Translations under genes and position numbers: made by a program
In this document: positions 11,456 through 23,200 of the stretch, in pieces
Layout of the letters: every line of letters begins with the position of its first letter
Position numbering within the stretch: position 1 is the stretch's first letter
The notes under the pieces: model-generated
What the model was told of the DNA's origin: nothing
The model's input: the letters and a program-made list of their open reading frames with translations, nothing else
The model's database searches: none
From: Phytoseiulus persimilis
Lineage: Eukaryota; Arthropoda; Arachnida; Mesostigmata; Phytoseiidae
Assembly: GCA_037576195.1 (NCBI GenBank)
Contig: CM075103.1
Span: 10,974,001-11,038,000, forward strand
DNA: 64,000 nt
Reading direction: 5' to 3'

Positions 11456-13619
11456 CTAACTTCTAATTGCTGGCCGAGTGCTCAGTGGGCTTTGTGGGTT
11501 GAAGGGAACATCGGAACTGAGCTTGCGAGAGACGCACATTCGCTCGAAGTCTGCCGCTTCCTTATCGAGGGTTTCGATGAGGGCCCTCGCAGTCTTTTTT
11601 TCCGCCTTAACCAGCCGCGTCTGTAGCCGGCTGTTCTCCTTCCGCAACTGGTCGATGGTGAACTCCTGCTTATTCAACTGAAACCGAAGAAGAAGACTAG
11701 GCCCGCTGTTCCCCTTCCCGCTCAACTTCGAACTGGCGCTCTAGAAGCAGAACACTTCGGGGTTCGGGACGAGTTGGTCTGCCACCAGCGGAACCGATGA
11801 CTCCGAACAAAACGGAGCACTTTTCACGCGATCTACCCTCCAAAGTGGAGGGAAGGCAGGAAGTGTCCCGACATGATCACGCGGAGGAAAAACGAGCCGG
11901 AGAGGGAATCCGGAAGGTACAGGCCACGCAGCGCAAATACCGCTTTCGCGAAAGGCGCCTCGAGGCGTGCGGAGCACCATTCGTGCAGCGGGGAGCATGC
12001 GGGAATTCTCGTCTCGAAGGGAGGAGAGGCGGAAATCGAGAATGTCCGGGACGCTCACCTGTTCATGTAGTCTCAATACTTCTTGTTGCAGTCTCGCCAT
12101 GTAGGACATTTGCACTTGATACGCCTCAAGACTTTTCTCCTTCCTGGAACGGGATTTTTTTCCTCAGCCCATTTCCTGATTCGGGGAAACTTTGGAGTTC
12201 CCATCGACACGGAAGAGCTCATGCAGTCATGTCTCTCCGGAATATTACCCGCCCCCCCGTTACTCCACCTCCCCAGACTGGTAACGTCTTCAGGCACAGC
12301 CGGCTCTCGAGGCGATGGGAAAACTTCATTCCCTCACAGAAACCGGCTTCTCTCCACTTTTCCGGTGAACATGATGTGTGCATGAATCGCACCCTCGGTT
12401 CAGACTCGCGAACGCCAGAGGAGATTATCATGACCTCGTGTGCCCATCCGGCGGTTCTCACCATCTTTGAGCCTCCTCCTGCATGGCTTTGATGGAATTG
12501 TGCTGGGCCATCTGCCCCGTGGCCTGCTGCCCGTTGGCCTGCGTGTTGGCGCAGTTCATGTTCAAGTTCTGCGTGTTGTGGTACGGACCGCTCTCGAACG
12601 GCGGCAGGAAACACATGAGCACCTCGCCGGTTCTGACGTTTCCGTCCTCCTCGTGGAATCGACTGTTCAGGATGATGTCCGGCGTGAAGGAATTCTTTTC
12701 GAAAAAAGCCCTCTGTTTTGTTGATGAAACGCAATTGCTATGTTGGTTATGAGCGGGCTTGGCAGCACCGTTGCCAGCGGCTTCAGCGCACTGTTCTCCG
12801 CAGCGGATGTGCATTGTCATGGCGTCATATGGGCCTACCAGCGAGGGGCTCTTTATTCTCTGTGAACGTACGAGAAGACATTTATTTCCTCCTCCCTGCG
12901 ATGAGAGTTCGCGCGCTGCGAGTTCAGCTGAGGGCAATCCGGCGCGGAGCTCGGTGATTCGCATAACCGACGTCCCGGAAGCCGCATCGCCTCAAGTGGT
13001 ATTGCTCGCGACAAAGTTTTCGCGCCATTCCTTCCGCGGGCTCGGTTACACCTACCTTCACCATGAAGCTGCCGATGCCGTACCGTCGGAACTTCTTCCT
13101 CACAACGATGTTCGAGAGTACCACCACTTTTGCGCCTGAAGGCCTGGAATTTGCATAAAATCAAACCGAGGTCGACAGACACGAGATGGAAGGTGGCGGT
13201 GCGGGAACGGCTAGAGGAGGAGACGGAGGACCAAAATAGAAAGCGGGCCGTGAACCGGCTCAGCCTTAGAGACGAAGCTGGAGGAAACTGTTTGGACCAT
13301 GAACGATTGGTCTGAGCTGACCGGCTCAAAAAAGTTCGGGGGAACAGGAGGGGAGGGGGGAGGGGGTTGGCTCTGTCCTTCTTCGACGGGACATCTATTT
13401 TCACTGACATCTGAAGTGAGCGACTCGAGGTACGTACCTGTATTCTTTACAGAACGACGCGCAGGCGACGAGACGTGACTCCACGCCGACCTGGCGCTCT
13501 CGTTTTCTGTGCTGGACCGCTCTGAGATATGCCTCGAGGCTTTTAGTGAACATTTGACCGCAGTCGTTGGTTTCGAACTCGTCGTCCGCAATGCTGAAAT
13601 AAGAAATCGGTGGTTCCAT
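11456..13619 (-). CDS. GNAT acetyltransferase-like protein with C-terminal coiled coil (five exons)
   Basis: The exons, in transcript order, are 13619-13438, 13143-13056, 12859-12462, 12143-12059 and 11677-11456. All have GT/AG borders and their phases (2,0,2,0) agree, giving 324 residues and a stop. Residues about 60-150 look like a GNAT acyl-CoA N-acyltransferase core. A beta strand VVVLSNIVV (67-75) leads into RRYGIG (80-85), which fits the acetyl-CoA pyrophosphate-binding pattern R-x-x-G-x-G. Strand TMHIR (105-109) and the AFFEKNSF segment (141-148) match the later GNAT strand and helix. Residues 181-210 are rich in Asn and Gln. From about 211 to 290 the chain is a long charged helix with leucine heptads (MSYMARLQQEVLRLHEQ), so a coiled coil is likely. 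The tail is Ser/Pro-rich. About 24 residues (117-140) interrupt the GNAT fold. The substrate is unknown, and an activity is inferred from the motif only. The ATG at 13619 is the first in frame; an earlier exon is possible. Confidence 0.65.
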
Positions 13620-14538
13620 GAATTTTATTCCCGACGTACGACGAGGGTTTGAAGAAGCCCGCGATTTCAGGACCGCAACCCCGCGGGCGCCCGCAACTTC
13701 TGCATCAGGGCCGAGGGTGAACTATCATCTCTATAACTTCTCAGTTGACTATTATCAAACTCCGCTGACTATTAGTGATAGTCAAGATTCCTGGCGTGAG
13801 CCCGCAACAAAGCCCGGAAGCCCTATATACGACAACGGACCTAAGTGGGTGTGTGGCACTCGATGCCGTGGACCGAGCTCGCCAGAAATTCAAACTCCAG
13901 CTGGAGCGCTCTGAGGTCTTCCATGTGAAACGGAACTGGCCCCTTGGTTGACTCATATTTAATTATAATTTTATTTGAGAATCGTCTCGTGGTAAGGGAT
14001 CGATCGTGCTGAGGATTTTTTCGCCAGGATGGTCTCGATCTCAATTTCACTCGATGTCGCCAATATTGTACCACTCCTTCACCCCATATGTTGCAGTCGA
14101 TCGCTCCAAGCCTCCAAGACGTATGATCACATCAACTCGCTATTCGGAGTGTTGCGTTCGAGCGACGAAGGAGAGACTCGGATCCCGAGGAGAGTTTGGT
14201 CAGCGGTTCAATCGGGGCGTTTGGATGAAAAGACGCCATACGATTGGCCAGGACCGAATTCTACGCCGATGCGAGGATCGGTATTCGGATAACTCCTGGA
14301 TCCGAGTTCCGAGGTCTTGTCCAAGAACATCGTGGGGGCTACCTGGGCGTGCACAACTTCCCTCTGCTGAATTCATTCTGTTCCGCGGAAAATTCAAGGC
14401 GCACTCGTGGCCACCATCTTGCCTCAATTAATCAAGCGGGGACCGCCCTCATCCGAACTAAGGAAGTTCTTATTCAACGCCTTCCCCGCTTCAGAGCGAC
14501 TCGAGAAACGATGAATGCGCGCAAGTCGTAAACTAAAC

Positions 14539-16129
14539 TCAAGTCGTGGGCGCCAAAAAAAATTTGTACCCACACTCCCCATGATTCAAAAGTCCAACGA
14601 CTTGGCGTTGCTTCCTCCTCATCCCCCCTCCCCCTCCGGCTGTGCCCTGTTGGCACAGAGAGGAGGCAGATCGTTGTGGCGGCTCGTACTCGTGGGAAAT
14701 TTGACAGCTGCCAACGGCTCGCGAGCCACCCGACGTTCTTCGGACATGTTGGTATCTCTCGAGCCACGGGGAGCACCTCAGGGAAGGAGTTATGCCAGCT
14801 CACTCTATCACAACGGAGCTTCGAGTCGGAGTCAGCTCACATCCTATCAGTTGTCCGTCTTCCGGACCTGCAGACCATACCTTTCATCATCGTCGGACGA
14901 ATCGTCCCCGCAGACGTCTGAGTACAAATGGTCGGAGCAAATGCTCCCGCACTCGTTCAGGATTTCCTCTTTGTTCCGGCGGTTCCTGCAACGAAACGAA
15001 TCATCGATAAAATCGAATGACAAATGAATACGTTCAAGTCCATGCTGGATTCCATCGCTTCGGGTCGAGCCACTCCGATGAATCTAACGGCGAACGGTTG
15101 AGGTGCGATCCCATCTCGTGCCTCGGCGACCCACAACGAGGAAGGTTTTTCCTTCCCACCCCTGCCCCCTCCCCTACTCAAGTCGCGCTCATGCTCCCCC
15201 GGACTTCGAGACCGTCAATACTTGGCTGTCAGCTCAACAAGCTCGAAGAGCACTGCCTGTACGAAGTCCTGAGGGAATCCGACTCCTACCTGTATTCGCG
15301 TTGTCGATCGGGATATCGCATCAGCCCCCTCTCCCAACAAGTGACAGGAGAAAAGTTCGAGGAGACTCTATTGAGTTCGTCGGACATTGAACAAAGATCC
15401 GCTGATTTTGTTTCATTACTCAGAGGAGGAAGGATAGAGACAAAGGCGGACACTCACATGGAGGCCCAAGAGACCCACTGGCGGTTGTCAAGGGGGCTCT
15501 GGGTGGCATCGGACGTTGTGGCCGCCGACCCAGTCTGTTCCACGCCAACGACCCGGTCCGGTTCATTTTCTTCTTCTGGCGATGAGACACTCGCCGCGCT
15601 GAGCCCGTTGCCGTCGCTCCCGCCGGAGAGCGAAGGAACGATTTTCTGCCAGGGCTTCGCACTGCCCCCGAAACGGCTCATCACTATCGTATCGGTGTTG
15701 TTGTTGAATTCCAGTCGCGCCGACGAGGATTTCGAGTTCAAAACGTCACGTTGCGTCTCTGGAATCGGATTCACATCGATGTCTTATTTCTTCACTCGCT
15801 TCTGCTCCTGTCGAGGCCGATTTCACCGAGCTTCTGGTCTGAAACGAGTTCCCTGCGTTCGAGACTTTTCGCCGAGAAGCGGCTCTTCCAGCGAGACCCT
15901 AACGAGGCGCCTCCTCGGTTCCTTCCCTTGAAGGGGTGTCAACAGGGAAGTGGTGAAATCAGATCAGGTTGGGAACCAAGTACCAACCTTCGGGGTCCCG
16001 CAGAACCACCAGAGTTCGGGTTCCCTCGTGGCAGAGCTGTTGGAATATTTGATGAGGGGCGAGGTGAGGAAGATAGTTGTCGTGGAGGAGTGCCACTACC
16101 GAGTGAACCAGGTCGCTGTAAGTGATCGT
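14539..16129 (-). CDS. Unrecognised gene, last four exons
   Basis: In transcript order the exons are 16129-15988, 15758-15458, 14985-14881 and 14776-14539. Their borders are canonical (TTTGCAG, ATTCCAG, GTTGCAG and CCCTGAG acceptors; GTTGGT, GTGAGT and GTATGG donors) and the phases 1, 2 and 2 match throughout, giving 261 residues and a stop. The first exon encodes a compact hydrophobic segment (DLVHSVVALLHDNYLPHL) that looks like a folded helical domain. The second is polar, with an asparagine run and many Ser, Gly and acidic residues, and is probably disordered. The third ends in an acidic Ser/Asp cluster. The last exon is Gly- and Arg-rich. I do not recognise the family. Upstream exons are missing: several overlapping frames at 16.2-17.4 kb are candidates, but none could be fixed. 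A 304-codon frame on the other strand overlaps this gene; I take it to be a shadow. Confidence 0.45.
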
Positions 16130-19100
16130 CTGCAAAGAAACACGAAAACAACTCTTGTGAACAACGATTGGGGACGTCTTCTGAGCTCGGCCTGTTGAAG
16201 GGACCTCTGTCGACCGCCGCTGCAACGGACACCATCGTCGGAGTTTCTCCTCCCCGCTGGGGCCCTCCGTCTTCGACTACACGCTCGGGCGCCGTGTTAT
16301 GCCGACATCTCTTGTCCGACACCGTACATGCACGCAACCATCGCGGGCGTCGTGCTTCTCCAGTAGATGGGTATTCGGCTCGGTCTGAATCCAGGCAATA
16401 CGCGGAGCCCGAATCCTCGAGCAGCTTGGAGAGCGAAATCAGCCACATCCTGTTGATTTCGTTCCGTCCGCCACAGAGACGACCAAGTCGAAAGAGGCCC
16501 GACTGGACATTGGGCAACGACCTCGAGTGGACCAGCCTTGGTCTTCGGAAAGACTTCCTGCACGCCGCAGCCTTCAGTTGGAAGGAGTCGAAATCAAATT
16601 GACCCGAAGACGGCGAGATTCGGAGTTCAGATGAAAGATTCCGGAGAGGATTGTCAAGTCACTCTGGAATTCGAACTCGCCTCCGGCTCGGAAAACAGAA
16701 GCACTTTTCCGAAGAGACGGAGCCTTGTTTGACAGCTCTTTGAAGCGGACTCCCTCGAAAATTCGGAACGATTCCAAGCGAGCGCCAGACCGGGTCAAGG
16801 TCACGTCTACAGTTATTGTATGATGCTGACGAGGATAACGCACGGACAGACGGGCGGTTGCCCGGCTCGCAGTGATGCGGATCGAGCAACCTCGGAAACC
16901 GGAGAGGCCATTTAGTTGCTCTGCGTCGCACCGGGAATTCCGTAGGAATGATTTGATTGATGCGTGAGTCACCGCTGAACAAAGCGTCCGCGGCAGCTCG
17001 GGTCTCCAAAAGTGGAGCATTCCTGGATATCGCGGGAGTCGGGGAGCGAGGGAGACACGAGGTTTTGGTGGGCGCACCACACGTCCAGCGTCGATCCATG
17101 GTGTCCGAATGGATTCCCCCAATTCCTCCCATTCTCCTTTTGTAACATTATGCCTCGCGGAAACGCGATGTCGAGCCGTGGTATCTTGTCCGAAGTCATT
17201 AGTTGTGCAGTGAGAGGAAGTTGTACTTTGAGCTCTGAACGCTGCAATTTGCGACGCGTGCCAGAGAACCCAGCCTCGGTCATCGTCAAATTAGGCCGCT
17301 GATGAGGCGAGCCGACGATCTGGTCCAAAACCCGCCGAGCTGCTCCAGCAACACCGACAGCGAGGGGCCCGGAGAGGGAGCCGAGCCTGACATCAACGCT
17401 GCGCCATACCAACACTGTATCTAGTTTCGCCAGGCCACGTCAAGTTCCGTGATAGACGACGTAAACTCCGAGATCTCATAGATGTGACCGTCCAACCGAA
17501 ACAGCCACCTCCGCTGTCGTGGCTACACCGCCCTGCACACTTTCGTAAAAACCGTGCCCGAATTATGATCTTTCTCTCTCTCCGCAGCGTCTTTTCTCGG
17601 CCCCCCTCTCTCTCTCTCGGTCGGATTAAATAACATAATTGTTGAGCTGGCGCAGTCGTCCTCGGCGCCGCGCCACGAAAAAAATTTGCCGACCGTGTTC
17701 TTAGACGTTTCCTCTTCGAGCCATTCCGACGTGAACGACCTCAAATCGCGGAGTCGTCTGCTCCGAAGCGTCGTAACGCTCGTGCCTCAAAAAGCAAGAA
17801 CAAGCCATAAAGAACTAAATCAGTGGGTTATTTTTTTAATGAAACGACTCGAGGTTTTCCGACAGTGTTGGAGATCGCAACCAGATTGCTCGTAACGCGG
17901 TGGCTGAAAGATATGACGTCCCGCTGGGGGGAAAATGGCGGAGCGTCGTGCCGGAGGGGACAGCTTACAATGAAAAAGTTTTTCCTTCTCCTTCTCGTAC
18001 CCTAAAAACAGGCTGAAACAATCTACACTGAGGGCGTACCTCCTGCCGCGGGAAATGAACTCCACCACTCGTGCGACTCCACGACTTGTTGGCCTGCGTC
18101 GCATTCAGGAGATGCGAGCGAACGAACCAGAAAAGGGGCCGCATCCGAATGAGGAGTTGTGGGCCCCGAGGTTTAATGGAACGTTGGGTGTCGAGGATTT
18201 TCACAAGAAACTAATTAGTCGAGGGTGTTAATGAGGCTAGCTCGGCGTGGTTGCGCCATCCGGGCTGAGATAAGGGGCCATACCCGTGCCGTGGCCGAAC
18301 CTGAAATTCGATACAGGTCCCTCCGAGGTCCTTTCCCCGGCGGGGAGGCCTATCATCGATTCGAAACTCGACGAACTCGAGAATTCGGATGGCGCTGACT
18401 CTGTCGAGGCCATCAAGGTTTCTTCCGAATTCCACGAGCTGAACGAGATAATATCTTCTTTTCCGGAGGGACCGCCACGTCTGAGAAAAAGCCAGGGTGG
18501 CGTGAGCGGGAATAGTCCGAGATGCGGGCGATCATTTGCCGTTTAGTCGAGGGCCATGCTCGGTTGAGCGCCGCTCGTTCCTCGCTTGCTGCATACCGAG
18601 TTTGCACGCTCGACCCATCAATACACCAAATGCGGCCAACGCTCCTCTTTGGCCTATACTTTCCAACAGCCGCCAGACCGCCGAGAATCCGATCAGCTGG
18701 ACCGGAATTCCTCGCTCGACGAAAATTGGCGGACAGCCACTCAGGCACATGCCTGAACATAAGAGTCTCGATGTGTGCCGCACGGATGGCTCACGCCTCT
18801 GCATGAAAATTACGCCTAAACAGCTGAATCGATCCACTGTATCGATCACGATACAGCTCGTGCAGGAGCTCTTCCAGATCATTGCGGAAACCCCGCGAAT
18901 GATCAGAGCTCTCGATAAGAGCTCGACGCGACTCGTCTCTGCACAACAGGTGAAATTCCGGGAGGAATACGGGCTCTCAACCCGCGTCAGAGGAGCGGAA
19001 GGCAGAGGAAAGGCAAACTCGATCGTCGCTCGGAATCGCAACCAGTGGGTACCGCAATTCCCCCGGAACTTGGAACTGGACGGAGGAACGACGGAGACAT

Positions 19101-19882
19101 AGAATAATAAAAGTAGAAGGAAGAGGAGCACACAATAGAAACCACGGTCGTGTCAAGGCCGACTGGCTGCTGTCTCAACGTGGAACGAGAGCAGAAAGAC
19201 CAAGCGTCAGAGACCGCCCGCCGAGAACCAGCAGAGAGACCGATCGGGCTTCACTGGATGAGCCCAGGCGACCGCGAGAAGTCGACGGCGAATGCGCGAC
19301 GTGTTCGCCCCAGAGAAACAGGACCCGCACGACTTCTCCGTGCGTGAACCTCCTGTCGAGGAATCCTCGCGATTCGCCATCGCTCGACTCTGTCTTGTCC
19401 TTCATTGCCATCTGTGGTCGTCAAGAACATTTCGTGAATATAGACCGGAGCAGTGGATGAATCGGCTGCCTAAGAAGTCTATGATATGATGAGTCATCGA
19501 CTCGAACTCGCGTGCGTTCCCCTACCATGAACGTTGATGGCCCATACGACGACGATGATGATGATGTCGTTCAGAAACGTCCCTCATAACAACCCAGCAT
19601 CCTGATTCAGTTGATCGATAGCCGGAACGAGTAGTCATCTCCTACTCCCCACTAAAGTTCTCGCAGGAACACTTGAATCGGAACCAGACGATTCGCTTCG
19701 TCTCCTGCCAGATCTTGGCGAGCACAAGATCGACATGTACTACCTAGGAGAACTTGAGCACCTGCATTCCTCCTCAGTTTAGATCAAGAGCTCTCACTGA
19801 ATTGGAAAAACAGAAATCGGGGAACTTGCGGAAAACTCCAGCTGGACATAGCTTGTAGTGATCGGAGAGGTGAAACACTCAC
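16130..19882. other. Unassigned; possible 5' exons of the preceding minus-strand gene
   Basis: Three overlapping minus-strand frames between 16.3 and 16.6 kb, and others up to 17.4 kb, look partly protein-like. One contains RSLPNVQSGLFRLGRL, and another starts at 17415 and runs 148 codons. They could hold the start of the gene ending at 14539, but no donor with the needed phase 0 stood out. Around 18.5-19.1 kb both strands are open in several frames, which points to composition rather than coding. A short GAC/GAT run lies near 19545-19566. No mobile-element ends were seen. Confidence 0.3.
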
Positions 19883-20053
19883 CATTTCCTCGTCGACGGT
19901 CGCCGTCGCGGCCTGGGCCCACTTGGCGGGAAAGAATTTCCCAAACTGCACGACGATTGCAGTGCCGAGAAAACTTTGTCCTTTTTTGCGGCCTTTGAAG
20001 CGCAACTGTTCTCCTCCGGTCAGAGGAGAACTCAACGACGGAGCGCATAGCAT
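19883..20053 (-). CDS. Possible first exon, unknown product
   Basis: An ATG at 20053 opens a 57-codon frame that ends exactly at an ATG|GTGAGT donor in phase 0. The encoded peptide is basic in the middle (LRFKGRKKGQSFLGTAIVV) and then hydrophobic and alanine-rich. The strong donor and the protein-like composition are the only support. I found no second exon with a clear continuation, and the frame on the opposite strand is also open. Confidence 0.25.
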
Positions 20054-20206
20054 TGTTCGCGCGTCGAGGAACTCCGTCCACAGCAGGAAACTTCACGAGC
20101 GTTATTTTTTACCCCGTGTTTGGATGCTCCTGAATCTCTCCTTGGAGTGGCGCCGGAGCACTTCTTGCCGTACTTTTATTCCAGTGCGGATCCCGTGCTA
20201 GAGGGC

Positions 20207-23200
20207 GCTGCGCTCGTTTGAGGAGAGGGCGTTAAAGGGGAATGGCACGTTCAAATGGCAAGGAACGATGCTTGAACGGGGCATCAAGGTGCTCATCGGG
20301 TAAAGCAAGGAAATATGGCGATGCCGGACGAGCACAATTACGGCCAGTCGAGGCGAGGAACCGATGCGGATCGAGTCGATTGGCACGGACGCCTTTCCGG
20401 CTCAAAGATAAGCCGTCGTTGTGAAGTGTTCGTGCGCTCGTTCGATCCGAGACGGGATCGAATTCCTCGATGGGGAACCGAAGACACGTGGAAGCAAGCT
20501 ACCAGTAGCTGGAAATGCGACGATCGGCTTCCCTGAACCAATAAGGGACGTTTGCTCGGTATTCTGTCAGGGCTCTATCGACGAAAGAGTGAGAGAGGGT
20601 CGCGAGCTCCAACTAGGGCGGGCGACTCTGAACCTCGTTTGGTGCAGTCCAATCCTAACGTCGTTTGCTCGTTGACTGCCCCAATCCTCGTCAAACAAAC
20701 CGGAACTCCGATCTGAGGTTTGCTCTCGGTAACCGAATTGCGAAGCGGAGCAAGCCAGGCCGTTTGCCAGCTTCCCAACGGAAGGTTCATCGATTCTCTG
20801 GGAGGCTCGAAGCGGTCCTCAAAAACGACGGACGAAAGCGGGAACAGTTCACGTGTCTCGAGCAGATTTTCAGCCCAGGTACGCGACCTGGGACATGGTT
20901 GTGGTGAGAATCAGCGGGTGGGCAGGGCATATAAATCGATAAATCTGATAGGCAGGCCTTCGCGGAAAACGTAGAGAAGAACGGGAGAATAAAGTGCAGA
21001 GGTATTTCCGAGAACGTCTGACTTACATCCTTTCATCAAGTTTCTCTCTCTGCGATGCTTAGCATGTCAGCTGTTCTTTTCGCAAGAAATCGAGGCTGGC
21101 ACCCGACAAAGTTGTAGAAGAGGGCCCATTATAGATTCTGCGACTGATCATCGGATACTCACGAAGGATCACGAACCTCTATTTGTAGCATTTCAGCGTC
21201 CGAACCGGGGCATCGCTTTACATTGTCTACGACTCACGATTGGAGGGATTCCGAGATCCAAGTCTGGAATGCTCCAGTCAATTGGAGAAATCAGGGGTGC
21301 AGCCGGGGTGGTTTCGTGTTTGGCGCTGGACTCCCACAGGACCATGATGTATTCCGATACTTCGATTCGATGATGAGTCTGACGAAGCTGGTGAAAATGC
21401 CTCTTTCGTCCTCACTTGAGAATGCTCCCGCCCCCCATCCCTCCACTGCCCCGCTGCCTACTTCCAACCACATCTCTAATCCACAACTTGATTCAGCTCA
21501 TTCGCTCAGGTAGAATAACGCGAATCCATTCATTTTCCGACAGGACTGTTTTTCTTGTGATGCAATTTGCGAAACACACTCCACTCTTCGGGTGAGGCTC
21601 TGCAAGTTTTATCCCTCAGCAATATTTACAAGAGTCGACTTCACTGGAATATCGTCCGAGGAGTCGTGGGTAACCGAGACTCGAAGGAAAACTGAGAAAC
21701 GGACTTCCTGCCTGTTATTCTTCCGAGTTAACTCTCTCCCTTCCCAGGAAGTTGAAATCTGCGACGCCGCGTTTATAGGTTGTCAGTCCCAGCTCCGGTC
21801 CCTTCATATCAATGAAGTAGTGCCACGTTCTGCTTCAATCCGCGAACGTTTGACGGGCTATCCGGCGGACGACCTCTGCCTTGATGATTCTCCACTTCGA
21901 AACGTGGATCTAATATTTATAACTGTGGGGGCGTGTTTATTTTCATGGACACCGGACCTCGAGGACAACGTGAGGCTCAGTTCGACGGCAGAGACTCCTC
22001 CGTCCGACAATCGTGCTATGCCCTCAAACACGAGGAAATTCGTCCGAGGAGAGCAATCCCACGCGAATGATTGGTAATCATCTGGGTTTCGACATCTCTG
22101 TTCGTTCCTGACCAGGATTCTCCGGATCCTGTACAGTTCTCCTGGTTCCACGTTCAGCACGAAATGAGCATAACTCTTCGCTGGCATCACCGTGCTGTTC
22201 ATTTCACCACGCGCATTATTAACCACGCTGACTTTTGATGGTACTCTAAGAGCAACCTGGATGCAGCGCGTAGTTCAGGATATGAAGGCGGGGGATAACA
22301 AATATTCAGTGAGCCGAGCTTACGTCCATCCGTCCTTTCTTCACCGGGTGTGGTGCCGAGCAACTTGGAAGACATGGAAGGGTGAGAGCACGATCCCCAT
22401 CACCCGGGATTCTCTCATTTACAGGAAGGGATAATATGGTTCCCAGAATGGCTCGGAGATGATCCTGAATCAAACTGAGTTCTCTAGGAAAGCTCAAGAT
22501 ACCCATGTAGGTCCAGAAGTCACCGGATGCGAAAAACATGGCTTCTCCGTTTAAAACCTCCATATTATCGAGGAAATATCCGAATCTGCCCGAATGTCGG
22601 GCGTTCCGAGAGAGCTCGAGTCGACTTCGGGGGCCTTGAGGTCCGATTTCGCTGCACGAGCCGATTTGGGCAGAGATGACCCGAGTTCGAGCGGGAAACG
22701 AGAAAGAGAATGCCGTTCTCGACGAAGGATCCTTCGCTGATCTCCCCCTGGGCTGCGCGAGATGACCACAGGGTCCGATTGAGCTCGGGCAATGAATACT
22801 CGAAGACTGCCGTTTCCAAAAGCTGGCCTGAGATCACAATCTACGGGAACCCGCGGGAGCGATGAAATTTTGCTTTGATGAAGGAGAAGCTGACTTCCAT
22901 AATGATGAAAATGGAAGGAGAACGTGTGCCTTATCATGAATCAGTTCGCTTGAAGGATATCTCGTGCTCCTCCGGCCGACATTCTCGCTGTGTACACTCA
23001 TCCCCGAACAGAACGACGAATACTCGATACCATGAGAATCGTTCCTCGTGAAGCCAACTAGCCGACGCCCATGAGTCGAGAAGATTGTGAGTGAAAAAGA
23101 AGGCAATGTTCTCGCGACCTTCGATGACTGGGTGAAGAAAAAATCATTTAAGCAACCGAGCTCCTGCCTCAACTCCTAATAGAGGAAAATTTCTTCCGAA

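Noticed and set aside
13056-13143. Naming the GNAT-like protein as FAM169 (soluble lamin-associated protein)
   Set aside because: The strand plus R-K-K-F/Y-R segment is similar, but only over a few residues, and the C-terminal coiled coil and length do not fit what I know of that family.
18532-19131. 199-codon minus frame and 188-codon plus frame as genes
   Set aside because: Both strands are open in several frames at once, which points to base composition; neither shows a motif.
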